Shown here: positions 47,311-58,783 of the stretch, in pieces | Layout: every line of letters begins with the position of its first letter | Position numbering within the stretch: position 1 is the first letter of the stretch | NCBI GenBank assembly: GCA_026874595.1 | Contig: CM049316.1 | Location: forward strand, 1,302,001-1,366,000 | Source of the DNA: Sipunculus nudus | Lineage: Eukaryota > Annelida > Sipuncula > Golfingiida > Sipunculidae | Direction of reading: 5' to 3' | DNA length: 64,000 nt | Notes under the pieces: model-generated | Told to the model about the DNA's origin: nothing | What the model saw: only the letters and a program-made list of their open reading frames with translations | Database searches by the model: none | Position numbers and translations under genes: made by a program

Positions 47311-48518
47311 TACTGGTTCATCAAGAGTTCACTTTCTCATCTTGGAGGGTTTTCCCTCAACATGGCAGTCATGCAGCCAGTGTTGGGGAGTGGGTAAAAT
47401 AATGATCATCCCCGTCCATCTGTCCGTCCATCAACAATATATGTGACGCGATATCTCGAAGTTTTACTCAGATCTACTTCAAATTGTAGTAGCAGGTGCA
47501 TCTTATTGGTCTCCAGAGCTGATTAGGTTTTGGTCACACTTGAATGATTTTTGGATTTTTATGATTATTTTTATACAAAATTTTACATTTCATATAGGAC
47601 TTCATTTCTCAAAAAGTTAAACTGGGATCTATTTCTTATTAGAGTAGCAGGTGCATCTTAAGGGTGTCCAGAGTTTATTAGGTTTTGGTCACACTTGAGT
47701 GAATTTTGGATTTTTTACATGCCCATCTATGATGAGACGTATTACAGTATACCCAAAATCCCTCCGTCCATCCATTTGTCTGGCTGTCCGTTGACTTTTA
47801 GTGTAGCTGCGATAAAATACCAGAGCTTTGATGGGTTTTCACTAAACTCACCATAACTACTTAACAATAGATTATCTTACCTGAGTTCGATTATAGGCAA
47901 AATCCTAACATATTTAATGAGGTCAGTGGTCACAAGGCTTCTTGGTCTTCATCTTAACGCCAACATATTGCATAAGAACAGTACTTGAATATCATATACA
48001 CCTACTGTTAATATAAACAAGCCGACCCATTTTCGTAGCTGATGCCATCTGCCGCTTATCACAGGATTGAAAATCCCCAAAACGGACGCCAAAAAACCTA
48101 AACAAGCCCTCTTTTTTTATTATAATTATTATTTAAATATCCCCTGAATCAACGCACATTTAAATGTTTAACCATCTTCCACAAATCGCAAATGCCATTT
48201 GACGAACTTTGCGAGTCTGTGCTGACCCGTAAAGAGCAAATTAGCAGGTAAATACAGCTACCCTAAGTGCGGGGGTGAGAGCTAAATTTTTCTACTAATC
48301 ACATATTGTTTGATCCTCATTGGTCAAATCAACGACATAGTTAATCCTAATTGTGCTCATACCTTACTCACATAGAGTATTGAGCAGTCAGTAAAATCTA
48401 TAAATAAAGCATGCATGGGGGCAAATCCCACACATTGTCTTGCCCTGTCAGATAGATCGCTGTCAATTAATTTCTCTATTGGTTCAGTTTGGGTTAATTT
48501 GCTTGCTGTTGTGCGACC
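47311..48518. other. Dispersed-repeat sequence with an internal duplication
   Basis: AGTAGCAGGTGCATCTTA, CAGAG and TTAGGTTTTGGTCACACTTG occur at about 47488-47550 and again at 47643-47700, a spacing near 155 bp. TCCGTCCATC runs flank them. No gene. Between 47800 and 48500 nothing is recognised. Confidence 0.5.
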
Positions 48519-48661
48519 ATGCCTCGGAAAGAGCTCTCCTGGAAGGAGAAAGTGGCTTAACCAAGGTGGCAACACTAGGAAGCAGTCAGCGCCAACTGGC
48601 TCAGCAGTTTAGCGTTAGTAAAACTCAAGGGCACGCAATTTATACTCAAGCGGAAGGCTAA
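48519..48661 (+). pseudogene. pogo/Tigger (CENP-B-like) transposase N-terminal helix-turn-helix fragment
   Basis: ATG at 48519 begins MPRKELSWKEKVA, then a frame shift near 48558, then SQRQLAQQFSVSKTQ in the next frame. This is the first DNA-binding helix-turn-helix of pogo/Tigger transposases and CENP-B. It ends at a stop after about 47 codons, with no DDE domain following, so it is a short relic. Context is all repeats. Confidence 0.78.
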
Positions 48662-48780
48662 ATGTATGACAGCCACGTATTATGTTCAATATATGTATTC
48701 ACTAGGTTGTCTTCGTATTGCCTCTAGTGTAATTATGTGTAAATCATCATTCACGACGTATGTGTATATGTATATTAATT
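48662..48780. other. Short AT-rich spacer
   Basis: Nothing recognised. Confidence 0.5.
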
Positions 48781-51146
48781 TTTAGCTCAGCTGACTTTCA
48801 GTCATATTATGCTATAGCGATGGGTCTTTGTCTGTCGTCCTTCTGTCCGGCCGTCCATCCGTTAGCAGGGCACAAATCGTAACCCTAAGGACTAGGGTCA
48901 TGAACCCTATGCAGTCTTATAGGTTCTAAAAGATCTCCTGGCAAACCTGAAATTAGGTCACTGCGACCTATATTCTTTGAGTTACGGGGTGTGTATGCAC
49001 CCCCCCAGAATTAATTCTTATAACCAAAATTTTCATCCCAAACCTTCCATATTTCACATACAGCTCACCTACCATCAGGGGAAGAACCACAATTATTAAA
49101 GCTCTTTGAGCTTGTGGATGCATTTAAAGCCAAACTTTTCATCCCAATCCTTTGATCTTTCACATATGGCTCACCTACCAAGTAGGAACAGAATCCAATA
49201 GATTTTGAGGTCAAAGGTCAAGGTCACAGGATCCACTTTTTAAAAGGTTGTGGACACATTTCAAGCTAGATTTTCATTCCAAACCTTCCAGCACTCACAT
49301 ATTGCTTCTCTGCCATCAGGGAAAAAGACCTGTTGATTTTGAGGCCAAAGGTCAAGTTCACAGCTCCCACTTCTTGTATGGAGTCATTTTAAGGCAAACT
49401 TTCAACCTATAACTTCCATCTGTCATATATGGCTAACCTACCAATAGGGTAAGAACCCTCATGATGTTGAGTTCAAAAGGTCAGAGGTCAAGGTCACAAA
49501 AAATTGTTCCAAATACTTGCGAACATATATCAAGATAAACTGTTAATCCCAAACCTTCCATCTTTCACATATGCCTCATCTATGCATCACTCAATTTGAT
49601 TCAAATATATTTATGGGTCTTTTTGCTTGAAGAAATAACTTTTGATTTCGGGATCAGCTGGTCAGGGGGTTAGAGGTTGCAGGTCAAAGTTATTCACACA
49701 TTAGTGGCCAATTGATTACTCCAGTTTTAAGTGGTTAGTAGTTACCCATCACTTTAAAAAAAATCCAATTGATATGTGGGCAAAAGGTCAAGGTCATAGG
49801 TCAAGGATGTTCACAATAAAAACTTACTGTGTAGACCATCTCTGTTTTCTTGTATATAAAACCATTGTACTCCAACTGGTACATCTCACTGTGTGCCCAT
49901 AATTGTCAGTGACACTTGTGATATATGACTCCCCTTTTGTATCAGCCCATGGAGTGATAAGGACATATCATTAGTGCATAAAAAAAACAATGTTGCCAGA
50001 ATGCTTTGGCCAGGCATTAAGACTATGAGACTAAAGTGTTAAGGTTTAGCTACTGATTTTTAAGATGATTGGAACAGTTTTCAGTTTATTTCATTGAATC
50101 ATAGCAATAAACTTAGTTTTTCTAGATATCTGAATATTATTATACAAATGATCAGATATACCAGCAAGTGTTTGATCTGATAATATGTGGGTCTGTACCT
50201 GGATTTAGGATGGCTTTATTTGAATACAAGACTCTTAGTTATGCTTTCTGTATTTCTTTTCTTTCAGGTTTTGCAGTTTATCTACCCTGCTGACCCCATT
50301 GAAAAGCAAGGTGATAATTAAAAATAATTGGACTAACACTTTTTACATTTGCATGTTCATAAATCTGATATGAGAGCTTTCCAGCCTGATCATGCCTTTT
50401 GAATTGTTTTGGACATTCTTTGGAGCAATTGCCACAAGTTTGGTCTCTTATTGGAGGATGTGTGATATCAAATGTCAGACTTGTCAGAAATCCATTATGT
50501 CTTTCAGGTAGAAAGCTTAGAAATCCTTTTGCCAGTGCAGTTTCTGTTATTATTTAATTAATGTTTGGTCCCTTTTAGAGGATGTTTGTTGTTAAATTTC
50601 CGACCTGTCAGAAATCTAATATGGCCACAAGGAAGCCATCTTTAAATTCCTTTAGAACATATTATGTCAAGAACTTTAAAAGTAAATGCAGTGAGACGTA
50701 TATGAATGTAATCTTGCATTAAGTCAAAGATTTATTAATAAATATGACCATCATTTATGAAAGCTCAGTAAAGTTGTCTTGTATTGAATCAAATTAATAC
50801 AGAAGCACCCGTTTCACAATAATTCTTGCATGGATTTATTTGGTATTTTGCTATATATTTTGAGCTTATATTTGGCCTGTGTGGTATTCCTTTTGAGACT
50901 GACAGGTATCAAGCAGGCTGTGATATTAGTTCCTGATAGCTCAACAACCATACATTTTGCCTCAGACCATCAATTCACTGTGTTTTAACCAGACATAGGT
51001 GATATATATTTATGTCAATGTAGAAAGTTTCAACAAAATTGGCATTTAGGTTCTTCAACAATTTGAATGGAAGTTGTGAATCGCAGCCCATGATGTCGCA
51101 GATCATGCTTAGCAGCTGAGCGTTATGACCCATGGGTCACTTGTTA
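48781..51146 (+). repeat. Large dispersed repeat, copy 1
   Basis: It begins TTTTTAGCTCAGCTGACTTT, passes through TTCTGTCCGGCCGTCCATCC and GCAGGGCACAAATCGTAACC, and ends GACCCATGGGTCACTTGTTA. It matches the copy starting at 58417 along its length, except that the second has about 1.8 kb more near its end. It carries AGGTCA-rich segments, for example around 49208-49225. No long frame, terminal inverted repeat or reverse-transcriptase motif is seen, so the class is unknown. Confidence 0.8.
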
Positions 51147-52560
51147 TCATGAATAAATATATAAAACATTTTTTAGCGAACCTGTGAGCTTATGCGATGG
51201 TGTGGCGTCTTCCGGCGTCCGTCATCTGTCGTCCATCGTCGGTCGTCTGTACGTTAACCCATACTATCCTGAAAACAGCAAGAGTTAGCATCACAAAATT
51301 TTATGCAAAAAAATAGTCATCTGAAAAAACATCGGATTTTGCTTATTTTTTGGCTAACTGCATTTTCTTAAATTTTATCGGGAAAAAGCTAAAAACCTTT
51401 AAAAATCTTCTTAAGTTCAGCCAAATTGTCAAATATTTCACAGAAATGATTCCTGGAACAATCTCTCAAGTTTTTTCGAATGGTTTAAGTTCGGTGATTT
51501 TTGGCCGAGTTATAGGAAATTAAACTTAGTCATCTGTCCAAAAAAGCATACTAAAATGACAATCTCAGAAAGGGCCAGAGCTATCATCACCAAATTTTTT
51601 GCCAGTGTTGGTCACATGAGTCATATATGAAATTCAGGAATTATAGGCGCCACCTGCATTGACCTTTTTTTGTATGGGGTCATTGGTCATCTGTACATTA
51701 ACCCTTAATTTCTCAGGAATAGCAGGAGCTACCATCCCCAGATTTTATGCAATAATCTGTCACATAACAAATGTTGTGAGATTCGGCTTATTTTTTTGCT
51801 ATCTGCATTTACTTAGAGTTTATAGGGAAAAAGCTGAAAAACCTATAAAAGTCTTCTTCTTGTTAACAGTCCAGCCAAATTGTTCAGTATTTTACAGCAA
51901 GCCCTCTCAGGTTTGTTCAAATGGTTTGCATTTGATGAATTTTAGGGGAGTTTCTCAAATTTAACAGTCATTTGGCCAAGTAAGCATACTGACATAGTAA
52001 TCTCAGAAATGACAGAAGCTAGCATTACCAGGTATTGTGCAAATGTTGGTCACATGACTCATATTTGAAGTTGCAGATTTTGTGGTGCCACCTACATTGA
52101 CCTGTTTTTTATGGGCAAAAACCTCATAATTTTAGCCTCTTCCAACTTAAAATGTTTATGATGAAATGTCAAGTAGTTGAATCGTTCAATTTTTCAAAAG
52201 AATTATCCTAGGACATGGTTCTTTCAATCATACCAGAAAAGCTTTAGTTGGTCTTATGGCCATTATTATGTCTATGTCAAACTGAGGACAGCAAAACTGT
52301 TCTTCTACAAAATTATTGTTTCAATTATAACTTCTGTAACTTTGCACAAAAATTATTCATAGGTGGCCTTTGTTCAAGTTTACTTCAATGATTTTTGGCA
52401 GAATTATTGGACCTTTAACAGTTAAAGAACTGCATCTTTTATTGTTCTAGATATTTTGATAAAAAGTTTATGAATATGTCAGCTTGAAAAAACGCCAAAG
52501 TTTTTCAGTATGTGTAAACAGATTTACCAACAGGCCAAGATTGTGTTTGTATCTTTAAAT
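51147..52560. repeat. Dispersed repeat with internal duplication
   Basis: It begins near GCGAACCTGTGAGCTTATGC (51177), followed by TCCGTC/GTCGTC words. Two related blocks start at about 51240 (GTACGTTAACCCATACT) and 51692 (GTACATTAACCCTTAATT), each followed by a TTATGCAA segment, GGGAAAAAGCT and CCAAATTGTTCA-like sequence. The words GTGAGCTTATGC(G/A)ATGG recur at 52765. No gene. Confidence 0.6.
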
Positions 52561-53719
52561 AGGTTGAGAAACTGCCAACCGTTTCAGATTTGACAACAGA
52601 TCAAGAGTTCATTCAGTGCTGCCAGATATAGGTCAAGAGTTCAATCAGTGCAGCCAAGCACAAGGCATGTGATCACCTCATGGGTGGCATGTGAACACCT
52701 CATGGGCACCATGAGATCTCCTTATGTGTGTCATGCCCCTCAGGGCTGCATGTGGAGCCAATCTGTGAGCTTATGCAATGGTGTGGCTACTATTTCAGAT
52801 TTGGCAACAAGCCAAAGGTCAGTCTGGATCTTCCTATAGCTTTGGCAGACCGCCAACTCTATGGGATTAGGCAACAGGTCAAGAGTTCACTCAGTGCAGC
52901 CAGGTATAGGTCAGGAATTCACTCAGTGCAGTAGCTGCATTCTATTTATAGCGTTGGCAGACTGCCCACTGCATCAGATTTGGCACCTAAGTTCAGCCTG
53001 GATCTATTTATAGCTTTGGCAGACTGCCAACTGTCAGATTATGCAACAGGTCAAGAGTTCACTGAGTGGAGCCAGGTACAGGTCAAAAGTTCACTCAGTC
53101 TAGCCAGGTGGAGGTCATGAGTTTACTCAGTGCAGTAGCCTGAGCCAGCAAATTTGTCACAGTTCACTCGGGGCTACTGCCTTTCACGCCTAAGCCTGGT
53201 CAGCTCCATGCATCAGACTCAAGGTAAGTTTGATGTATGGGCCTGAAATTTTGACCTGTCTATTTGTCTTTGATGGCTTTCTCGTTCACAAGAAAGGTGT
53301 CGCCACCTACAATGACTTTTGCACAGTGTATGTTCCTGCTTATTTCTCAGGAGGGGTTTGATATATCAGTCTGAAATTGGGCATATATCTGTGATAGCTT
53401 AGTTGTATACAAGACTGGTGGTGCCAGCTACAATCATTTTTGTGTTGTGTGCCCCATGCCAGAATTTCAGCAGTGATGTTTGTGTAATTGTTTCTTATTC
53501 AAAATGTTTAGTACTTGCATTGTTCATATACATGAGAAGAAATGTTCCAGCATTGAAGCATTATACCTGGTGTATTTCCCAATGCACAGGTTCGCATTAG
53601 GCATGTAGACCTTGTTTCTTTTAAGCTACACACAAAAAAACCTTCATAATAAAAGTCCTCCGCTGAGTAAAATATTTTGTTATAATTCACATTAAGGATA
53701 TGCAATAGATACACACTGA
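52561..53719. repeat. Region of short scattered direct repeats
   Basis: GGTCAAGAGTTCACTCAGTG, CAGCCAGGTATAGGTC and TTTGGCAGACTGCCAACTG-like words recur between 52570 and 53140 in irregular order. From 53220 to 53719 nothing is recognised. Confidence 0.55.
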
Positions 53720-53960
53720 TACTCCCAGTCAACACATGATATCATGCTATATCACTGTGACCTCACTTCTCCCTCATACTAATGATGAACAAATACATTA
53801 AATCTCCCTGACATCACTGCGACCTCTTGTGAATGATACTAAAAAACGCGAGATCATCAGTGCGCCACTGTGATCTCAGAGGCTGAGGTCGCATTTGTGA
53901 GGTAACTGTGATATCGCTGTGATGTATGCAGAACATGTTTTTATGGCTACGCAACTGCGC

Positions 53961-54082
53961 ATGTCAGGTTTACTTGGCAGGCGAAGTCCAGCGTCTCCAG
54001 CCTACATACAGCTTCCTACAAGTCTTATCGTTTTGGGGAAGTTTCTGGTCCATAGACAAGTTTGTTGTTTCAGTCAACATTG
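53961..54082 (+). CDS. Candidate short first exon inside the 3.4-kb element
   Basis: ATG at 53961 in TGCGCATGTC opens 40 codons plus two bases (starts MSGLLGRRSPASPAYIQ) and ends CAACATTG before a strong GTAAGA donor at 54083. I recognise no domain. Its phase does not match the simplest acceptor at 54744, so the coding interpretation is weak. Confidence 0.2.
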
Positions 54083-54743
54083 GTAAGAACACTGTTTACT
54101 AATGGATCTATAACGTCGACTTTGTTTCAAACAGTTATAGCCGAAAATTGCTGGTATGCTATAAGGATTATGAGCTGTAATAATTGAAGGACATTGGGCA
54201 GTCTAAATAGGTACAGGCTAGTGAATTGTTTATAGCCCAGTACACAGAACCACACAGCTCCAAAGGAAAATGGATTAAACAGCCTGTTAAAGTTACATGG
54301 GGAGTTTCCAGGTAAATGTGTAGTCTAGCCTACTCTTCTTCCAGGCTTTCCCTTCACAAACATATATTATAGATCTATAAGAAAAAATATATGTTATTTT
54401 ATCAAAACTGATTTAATTTAACAAAAATTAAACTGATTTATATAATGATTTTATGGGAACAGAACATACAGTCTATATTAATGTAATGCCCACAGAGATA
54501 TGTTGATTCTGATGACTCACTTGAAGAAGTAATTTCTTCATTTCTTTCGCTGATATCTGATTACTGAAGTTTTAACAAATGAGTTTAAAGGAACATTATT
54601 CCTTTGCTTTTTAAGTTCCTGGACAACTTAACTTTTAACCAAACACTTGGTTACATATTTATTTGCAATGGCCTACAACCTTAGCCTGTTTTTATTGTCA
54701 TTGTCTTTGTTTTACTTAGAAAAATAATTAAAAAAATTTTTAG

Positions 54744-54920
54744 TAGTTCCTGAAAAGCTAGCGAAGCCTGCAGCAGGGACACTGACAGCAGTGAAATTGC
54801 CTATTCCTCCTCCACCGCCATCCCAGAATTCTTGGACTATGCTGTCTCCACTGCCAGCAAAATCATCTTTGAGCTGGTGTCTTCGCCTCCAGCCCAGAAT
54901 TTTCTGAGCATGCTGTCTCC
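54744..54920 (+). pseudogene. Candidate proline-rich exon leading into the minisatellite
   Basis: After a TTTTTAG acceptor-like site, a frame (from 54746) reads VPEKLAKPAAG, then a PIPPPPP run and TMLSPLPAKSSLS, grading into the 33-bp repeat. It stops within the array because repeat units of 31 and 36 bp shift the frame. It may be the start of a once-coding proline-rich repeat exon. Confidence 0.25.
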
Positions 54921-56845
54921 GCCTCCAGTCCAGACTTTTCTGATTGTCTTCGTCTCCAGCCCAGACATCGAGCATGCAGTCTCTGCTTCCAGCCCAGACT
55001 TTGGGCATGCTGTCTCCAACTCCAGGAAAGACTTCTCTGAGCATGCTGTGTCCACCTCGAGCCCAGACCTCGAGCATGCCGTCTCTGCCCCCAGCCGAGA
55101 CTTCTCTGAGTGTCTTCGCCTCCAGCCAAGACTTTGAGCATGCTGTCTCAACCTCTTACCCAGACTTTGAGCATACTGTCTCCGCCTCAAGTCCAGACTT
55201 CTCTGAGTGTCTTCGACTGCAGCTCAGATTTTGAGCATGCTGTCTTCGCCTCCAGTCCAGACTTCAAGCATGTTGTCTTCACCTCCAGCCCAGACTTCGA
55301 GCATGCTGTCTCCGCCTCCAGCCGAGACTTCTCTGACCATGCTGTCTTCGTCTCCAGTCCAGACTTCTCTAATAGTCTTAACCTCCGGCCCAGACTTTGA
55401 GCATGCTGTCTCCGCCTCCGAGACTTCTCTGGCCATGCTGTCTTCGCCTCCAGTCCAGACTTCTCTGATTGTCTTCACCTCCAGCTCAGACTTCGAGAAT
55501 GCTGTCTCCGCCTCCAGCCAAGACTTCTCTGGCCATGCTGCCTTTGCCTCCAGTCCAGACTTCTCTGATTGTCTTCACCTCCAGCTCAGACTTCGAGAAT
55601 GCTGTCTCCGCCTCCAGCCGAGACTTCTCTGACCATGCTGTATTCGTCTCCAGTCCAGACTTCTCTGATTGTCTTCACCTCCAGCTCAGGCTTCGAGAAT
55701 GCTGTCTCCGCCTCCAGCCGAGACTTCTCTGGCCATGCTGTCTTCGCCTCCAGTCCAGACTTCTCTGATTGTCTTAAAATCCAGCTCAGACTTCGAGAAT
55801 GCTGTCTCCGCCTCCAGCCGAGACTTCTCTGGCCATGCTGTCTTCGTCTCCAGTCCAGACTTGTCTGATTGTCTTCACCTCCAGCTCAGACTTTGAGCAT
55901 GCTGTCTCCGCCTCCGAGACTTCTCTGGCCATGCTGTCTTCGTCTCCAGTCCAGACTTCTCTGAATGTCTTCACCTCCAGCTCAGACTTTGAGCATGCTG
56001 TCTCCGCCTCCGAGACTTCTCTGGCCATGCTGTCTTCGCCTCAAGTCCAGACTTCTCTGATTGTCTTCACCTCCAGCCCAGACTTCGAGAATGCTGTCTC
56101 CGCCTCCGAGACTTCTCTGGCCATGCTGTCTTCGCCTCCAGTCCAGACTTCTCTGATTGTCTTTACCTCCAGCTCACACTTCGAGAATGCTGTCTCCGCC
56201 TCCAGCCGAGACTTCTCTGGCCATGCTGTCTTCGCCTCCAGTCCAGACTTCTCTGATTGTCTTCACCTCCAGCTCAGACTTCGAGCACGCTGTCTCCTCC
56301 TCCAGCCGAGACTTCTCTGGCCATGCTGTCTTCGCCTCCAGTCCAGACTTCTCTGATTGTCTTCACCTCCAGCTCAGACTTTGAGCATGCTGTCTCCGCC
56401 TCCAGCCCAGATTTCCAGGATGCTGTCTCCACCTCCAGCCAAGACTTCTCTGACCATGCTGTCTTCGCCTTCAGTCCAGACTTCTCTGATTGTCTTCATC
56501 TCTAGCTCAGACTTCGAGAGTGCTGTCTCCGCCTCCAGCCCAGATTTCGAGGATGCTGTCTCCGCCTCCAGCCAAGACTTCTCTGAGAATGCTGTGTCCA
56601 CCTCGAGCCCAGACTTTGAGCATGCGGTCTCCACCATGAGCCAAGACTTTGAGCATACTGTTTTGCCTCCAGCCAAGAAGTCACTGAGCATACTGTCTCT
56701 GACTCCAGCCGAGACTTCGAGCGTGCTGTCTCCACCGCGAGCCCAGACTTCGAGCATACTGTCTATGCCTCCAGCCAAGACGTCACTGAGCATACTGTCT
56801 CTGGCTCCAGCCCAGACTTCGAGCATGCTGTCTCCGACTCCAGTA
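54814..56845. repeat. 33-bp minisatellite with 100-bp higher-order unit
   Basis: The basic unit is about 33 bp (CCAGCCCAGACTTCGAGCAT then GCTGTCTCCGCCT). In the middle (about 55230-56400) three variants of 31, 33 and 36 bp alternate as a 100-bp higher-order unit, marked by TCTCTGATTGTCTTCACCTC, TTCGAGAATGCTGTCTCCGC and TCTCTGGCCATGCTGTCTTC. Ends are less ordered. In one forward frame a 33-bp unit reads as an 11-residue LSPPPAQTSSM-type repeat, but 100-bp units break every frame. Confidence 0.93.
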
Positions 56846-56940
56846 AAAAAAGAGACATTTGCCAACAATTGCTTTAATTATAGCAATAGCATTTGTCTGC
56901 GCTCCGGCTAACCTGTATGATTAGCATGGCTTTTTGAACA

Positions 56941-56946
56941 AATAAA
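56941..56946 (+). promoter_or_regulatory. Possible polyadenylation signal
   Basis: AATAAA lies 30 bp after the stop (56909-56911) of the last open frame emerging from the minisatellite. That frame ends in non-repetitive sequence (TFANNCFNYSNSICLRSG). Confidence 0.3.
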
Positions 56947-57134
56947 AGTATACAAGCATAAAAATGTTCTGTATTGGGTATATCACAGTTATATCACAGT
57001 GACATCATATTTGTGATATCACAGGGTAAGGTCATTGTGATATAGATTTGTGGTTACACTTTGAGGTCGTGATGAGATGTAAAATGTGATGTCACTGTGA
57101 TATAATGGTGAGATCACTGTGTTGGCTGGGTGTA

Positions 57135-57610
57135 CATATTAAACACCGGCGTGTTATATGCAACCAAGGTAAGAGTTTCACAAATACGACCATGCCTAAA
57201 TTACGATCACTTTGCTGAGTCCCCAGGGTGGTCGTAATTGTGGGGTTCCACTGGATAACTTAACCCAATATGTTCCAAGCGGCCGGTGCTCAAAATAGAC
57301 GAGCGTACCCCCCCCCCCCCCGTGCATTCAGCATATGCTGCTAATTTTATACCCGTATGTGGATTAAAAAATACAAAGATCAAGTTATTTCTGTTCCCCC
57401 CTCGTCAAACTTGACACACAGGGGCCTGCTACTATTTTTTTTTGCATTTAGATTGTTGACAATTTATTTTCATAAAGCCTGTCCACGCGGTTAGTGTAGA
57501 AACGCCGATCAGAAACTCATAAAGAAAAGGCTCTGCGAGATCAATTTCATTGCTTACTAGTATATTGTAAAATGAGAAAGATTGACCGCTGACATTTTGA
57601 GCGTATTTGT
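57135..57610. other. Spacer with poly-C tract
   Basis: No gene. About 13 C near 57310. Confidence 0.5.
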
Positions 57611-58088
57611 TAGCTCAGCTGACTATAAGTCATCTGAGCTATAGTCTTGGTCCACTGACCGTCGTCCGTCCGTCTGTCTGTCCGTCCGTCCTTCTGTCCG
57701 GATGTCCATGCGTAAGACTGGCACGTTTCGACACCATTGGACCTACGAATCTGAAATTTGCCATACAGTTAGATGTCCCAAAAATCTCCTACCATGCCAA
57801 AAATTGGGTCAATAGGACATCGTTCCTTCGAGATATTAAGGAAAAACCTCAATTTTTTATTAGAAATCTATTTACACTTCAGGACTGCCTAATATCAAAA
57901 CCACTCATCTGGTTTTCTTCATATTTACCATAAATATTCCTCTATATAGTTCCTATGTACATGCCAGAAATTAAGTCAGTATTATTTAATTTAAAAAAGT
58001 TATGGGCCCAAACATAATGGACTTTGTAAAAAAATCAGGAAAGATATTTGGTCACATAAGACCAAAAGTGTTAAAGGTAAGGACTTTT
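57611..58088 (+). repeat. AGCTCAGCTGACTATAAGTC repeat, copy 1
   Basis: It begins AGCTCAGCTGACTATAAGTC, then a GTCCGTCCGTCTGTCTGTCC run, GATGTCC, CTGAAATTTGCCATACAG, and ends in AAGTGTTAAAGGTAAGGA. The copy is uninterrupted and serves as the reference for the interrupted copy that follows directly. Confidence 0.85.
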
Positions 58089-58416
58089 TAGCTCAGCTGA
58101 CTATAAGTCATCTGAGCTATAGTCGTGGTCCATTGTCCGTCGTCCGTCCGTCTGTCTGTCCGTCCGTCTGTCCGTCCGTCTGTCCGTCTGGATGTCCGTC
58201 CGTAAGACTGGCACATTTCGACACCGTTCGACCTACGAATCTGAAATTCGGCATACAGTAAGATGTCCCCAAAATCTCCTACCATGCCAAAAATTGGGTC
58301 AATATGACTTCGTTTGTTCTAGATATTAAGGAAAAACCTCAATTTTTTATTAGAAATCTATTTTCACACTTCAGGACTGCCTAATATTAAAACCACTCAT
58401 CTGGTTTTTCTTCATT
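58089..58416 (+). repeat. AGCTCAGCTGACTATAAGTC repeat, copy 2, first part
   Basis: Closely matches 57611-57925, then breaks at GGTTTTTCTTCAT where the large repeat begins. The rest of this copy resumes at 62711 with CTATAAATATTCCTCTATAT. Confidence 0.85.
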
Positions 58417-58756
58417 TTTAGCTCAACTGACTTTAAGTCATGCTGGGCTATAGCGATGGGTCTTTGTCCGGCGTCCTTCCGTCTGTCCGTCCGGCCGGCC
58501 GTCCGTCCGTCCGTCCGTTAGCAGGGCACAAATTGTAACCGTAGGGGCTAGGGCCATGAACCCTATGCAGTCTTAGAGGTTCTAAAAAGATCTCCTTGCA
58601 AACCTGAAATTAGGTCACTGCGACCTATATTCTCGAAGTTATGGGGTATGTTTGCACCCCCCAGAAATACTTGTTTTAGCCAAAATTTTCATCCAAAACC
58701 TTCCATCTTTCACATACAGCTCACGTACAAACAGGGGAAGAACCATAATTATTTTG

Positions 58757-58783
58757 AGGTCACAAGGTCAAAGGTCAAGGTCA
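58757..58783 (+). promoter_or_regulatory. Cluster of four AGGTCA half-sites
   Basis: AGGTCA begins at 58757, 58765, 58772 and 58778, giving direct repeats with spacers of 2, 1 and 0. AGGTCA is the half-site of many nuclear receptors, and TCAAGGTCA suits monomeric ERR/SF-1-type receptors. Similar clusters occur near 49208, 58900, 59185, 61440, 61730, 61885, 62212 and 62355. No binding is shown. Confidence 0.4.

Larger units (their letters stand above)
53720..57134. mobile_element. 3.4-kb inverted-repeat element carrying a minisatellite
   Basis: Left TACTCCCAGTCAACACATGA and right TGTGTTGGCTGGGTGTA are inverted matches. Both lead inward into clusters of TATATCAC(T/A)GTGA and GACATCAC words (53745-53935 and 56975-57120). 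The match is imperfect but extends over more than 40 bp. No transposase is seen. Target duplication unclear. The interior contains the 33-bp minisatellite, possible exon ends and an AATAAA. Confidence 0.55.

Noticed and set aside
54712-56911. Numerous 75-185 codon frames on both strands
   Set aside because: They derive from the 33/100-bp minisatellite and none spans it. Only the edge segments were kept, as low-confidence exon remnants.
58017-58217. GTCCGTCCGTCTGTC runs as an independent microsatellite locus
   Set aside because: The same run occurs at the same place in every copy of the surrounding dispersed repeats, so it is part of those elements.
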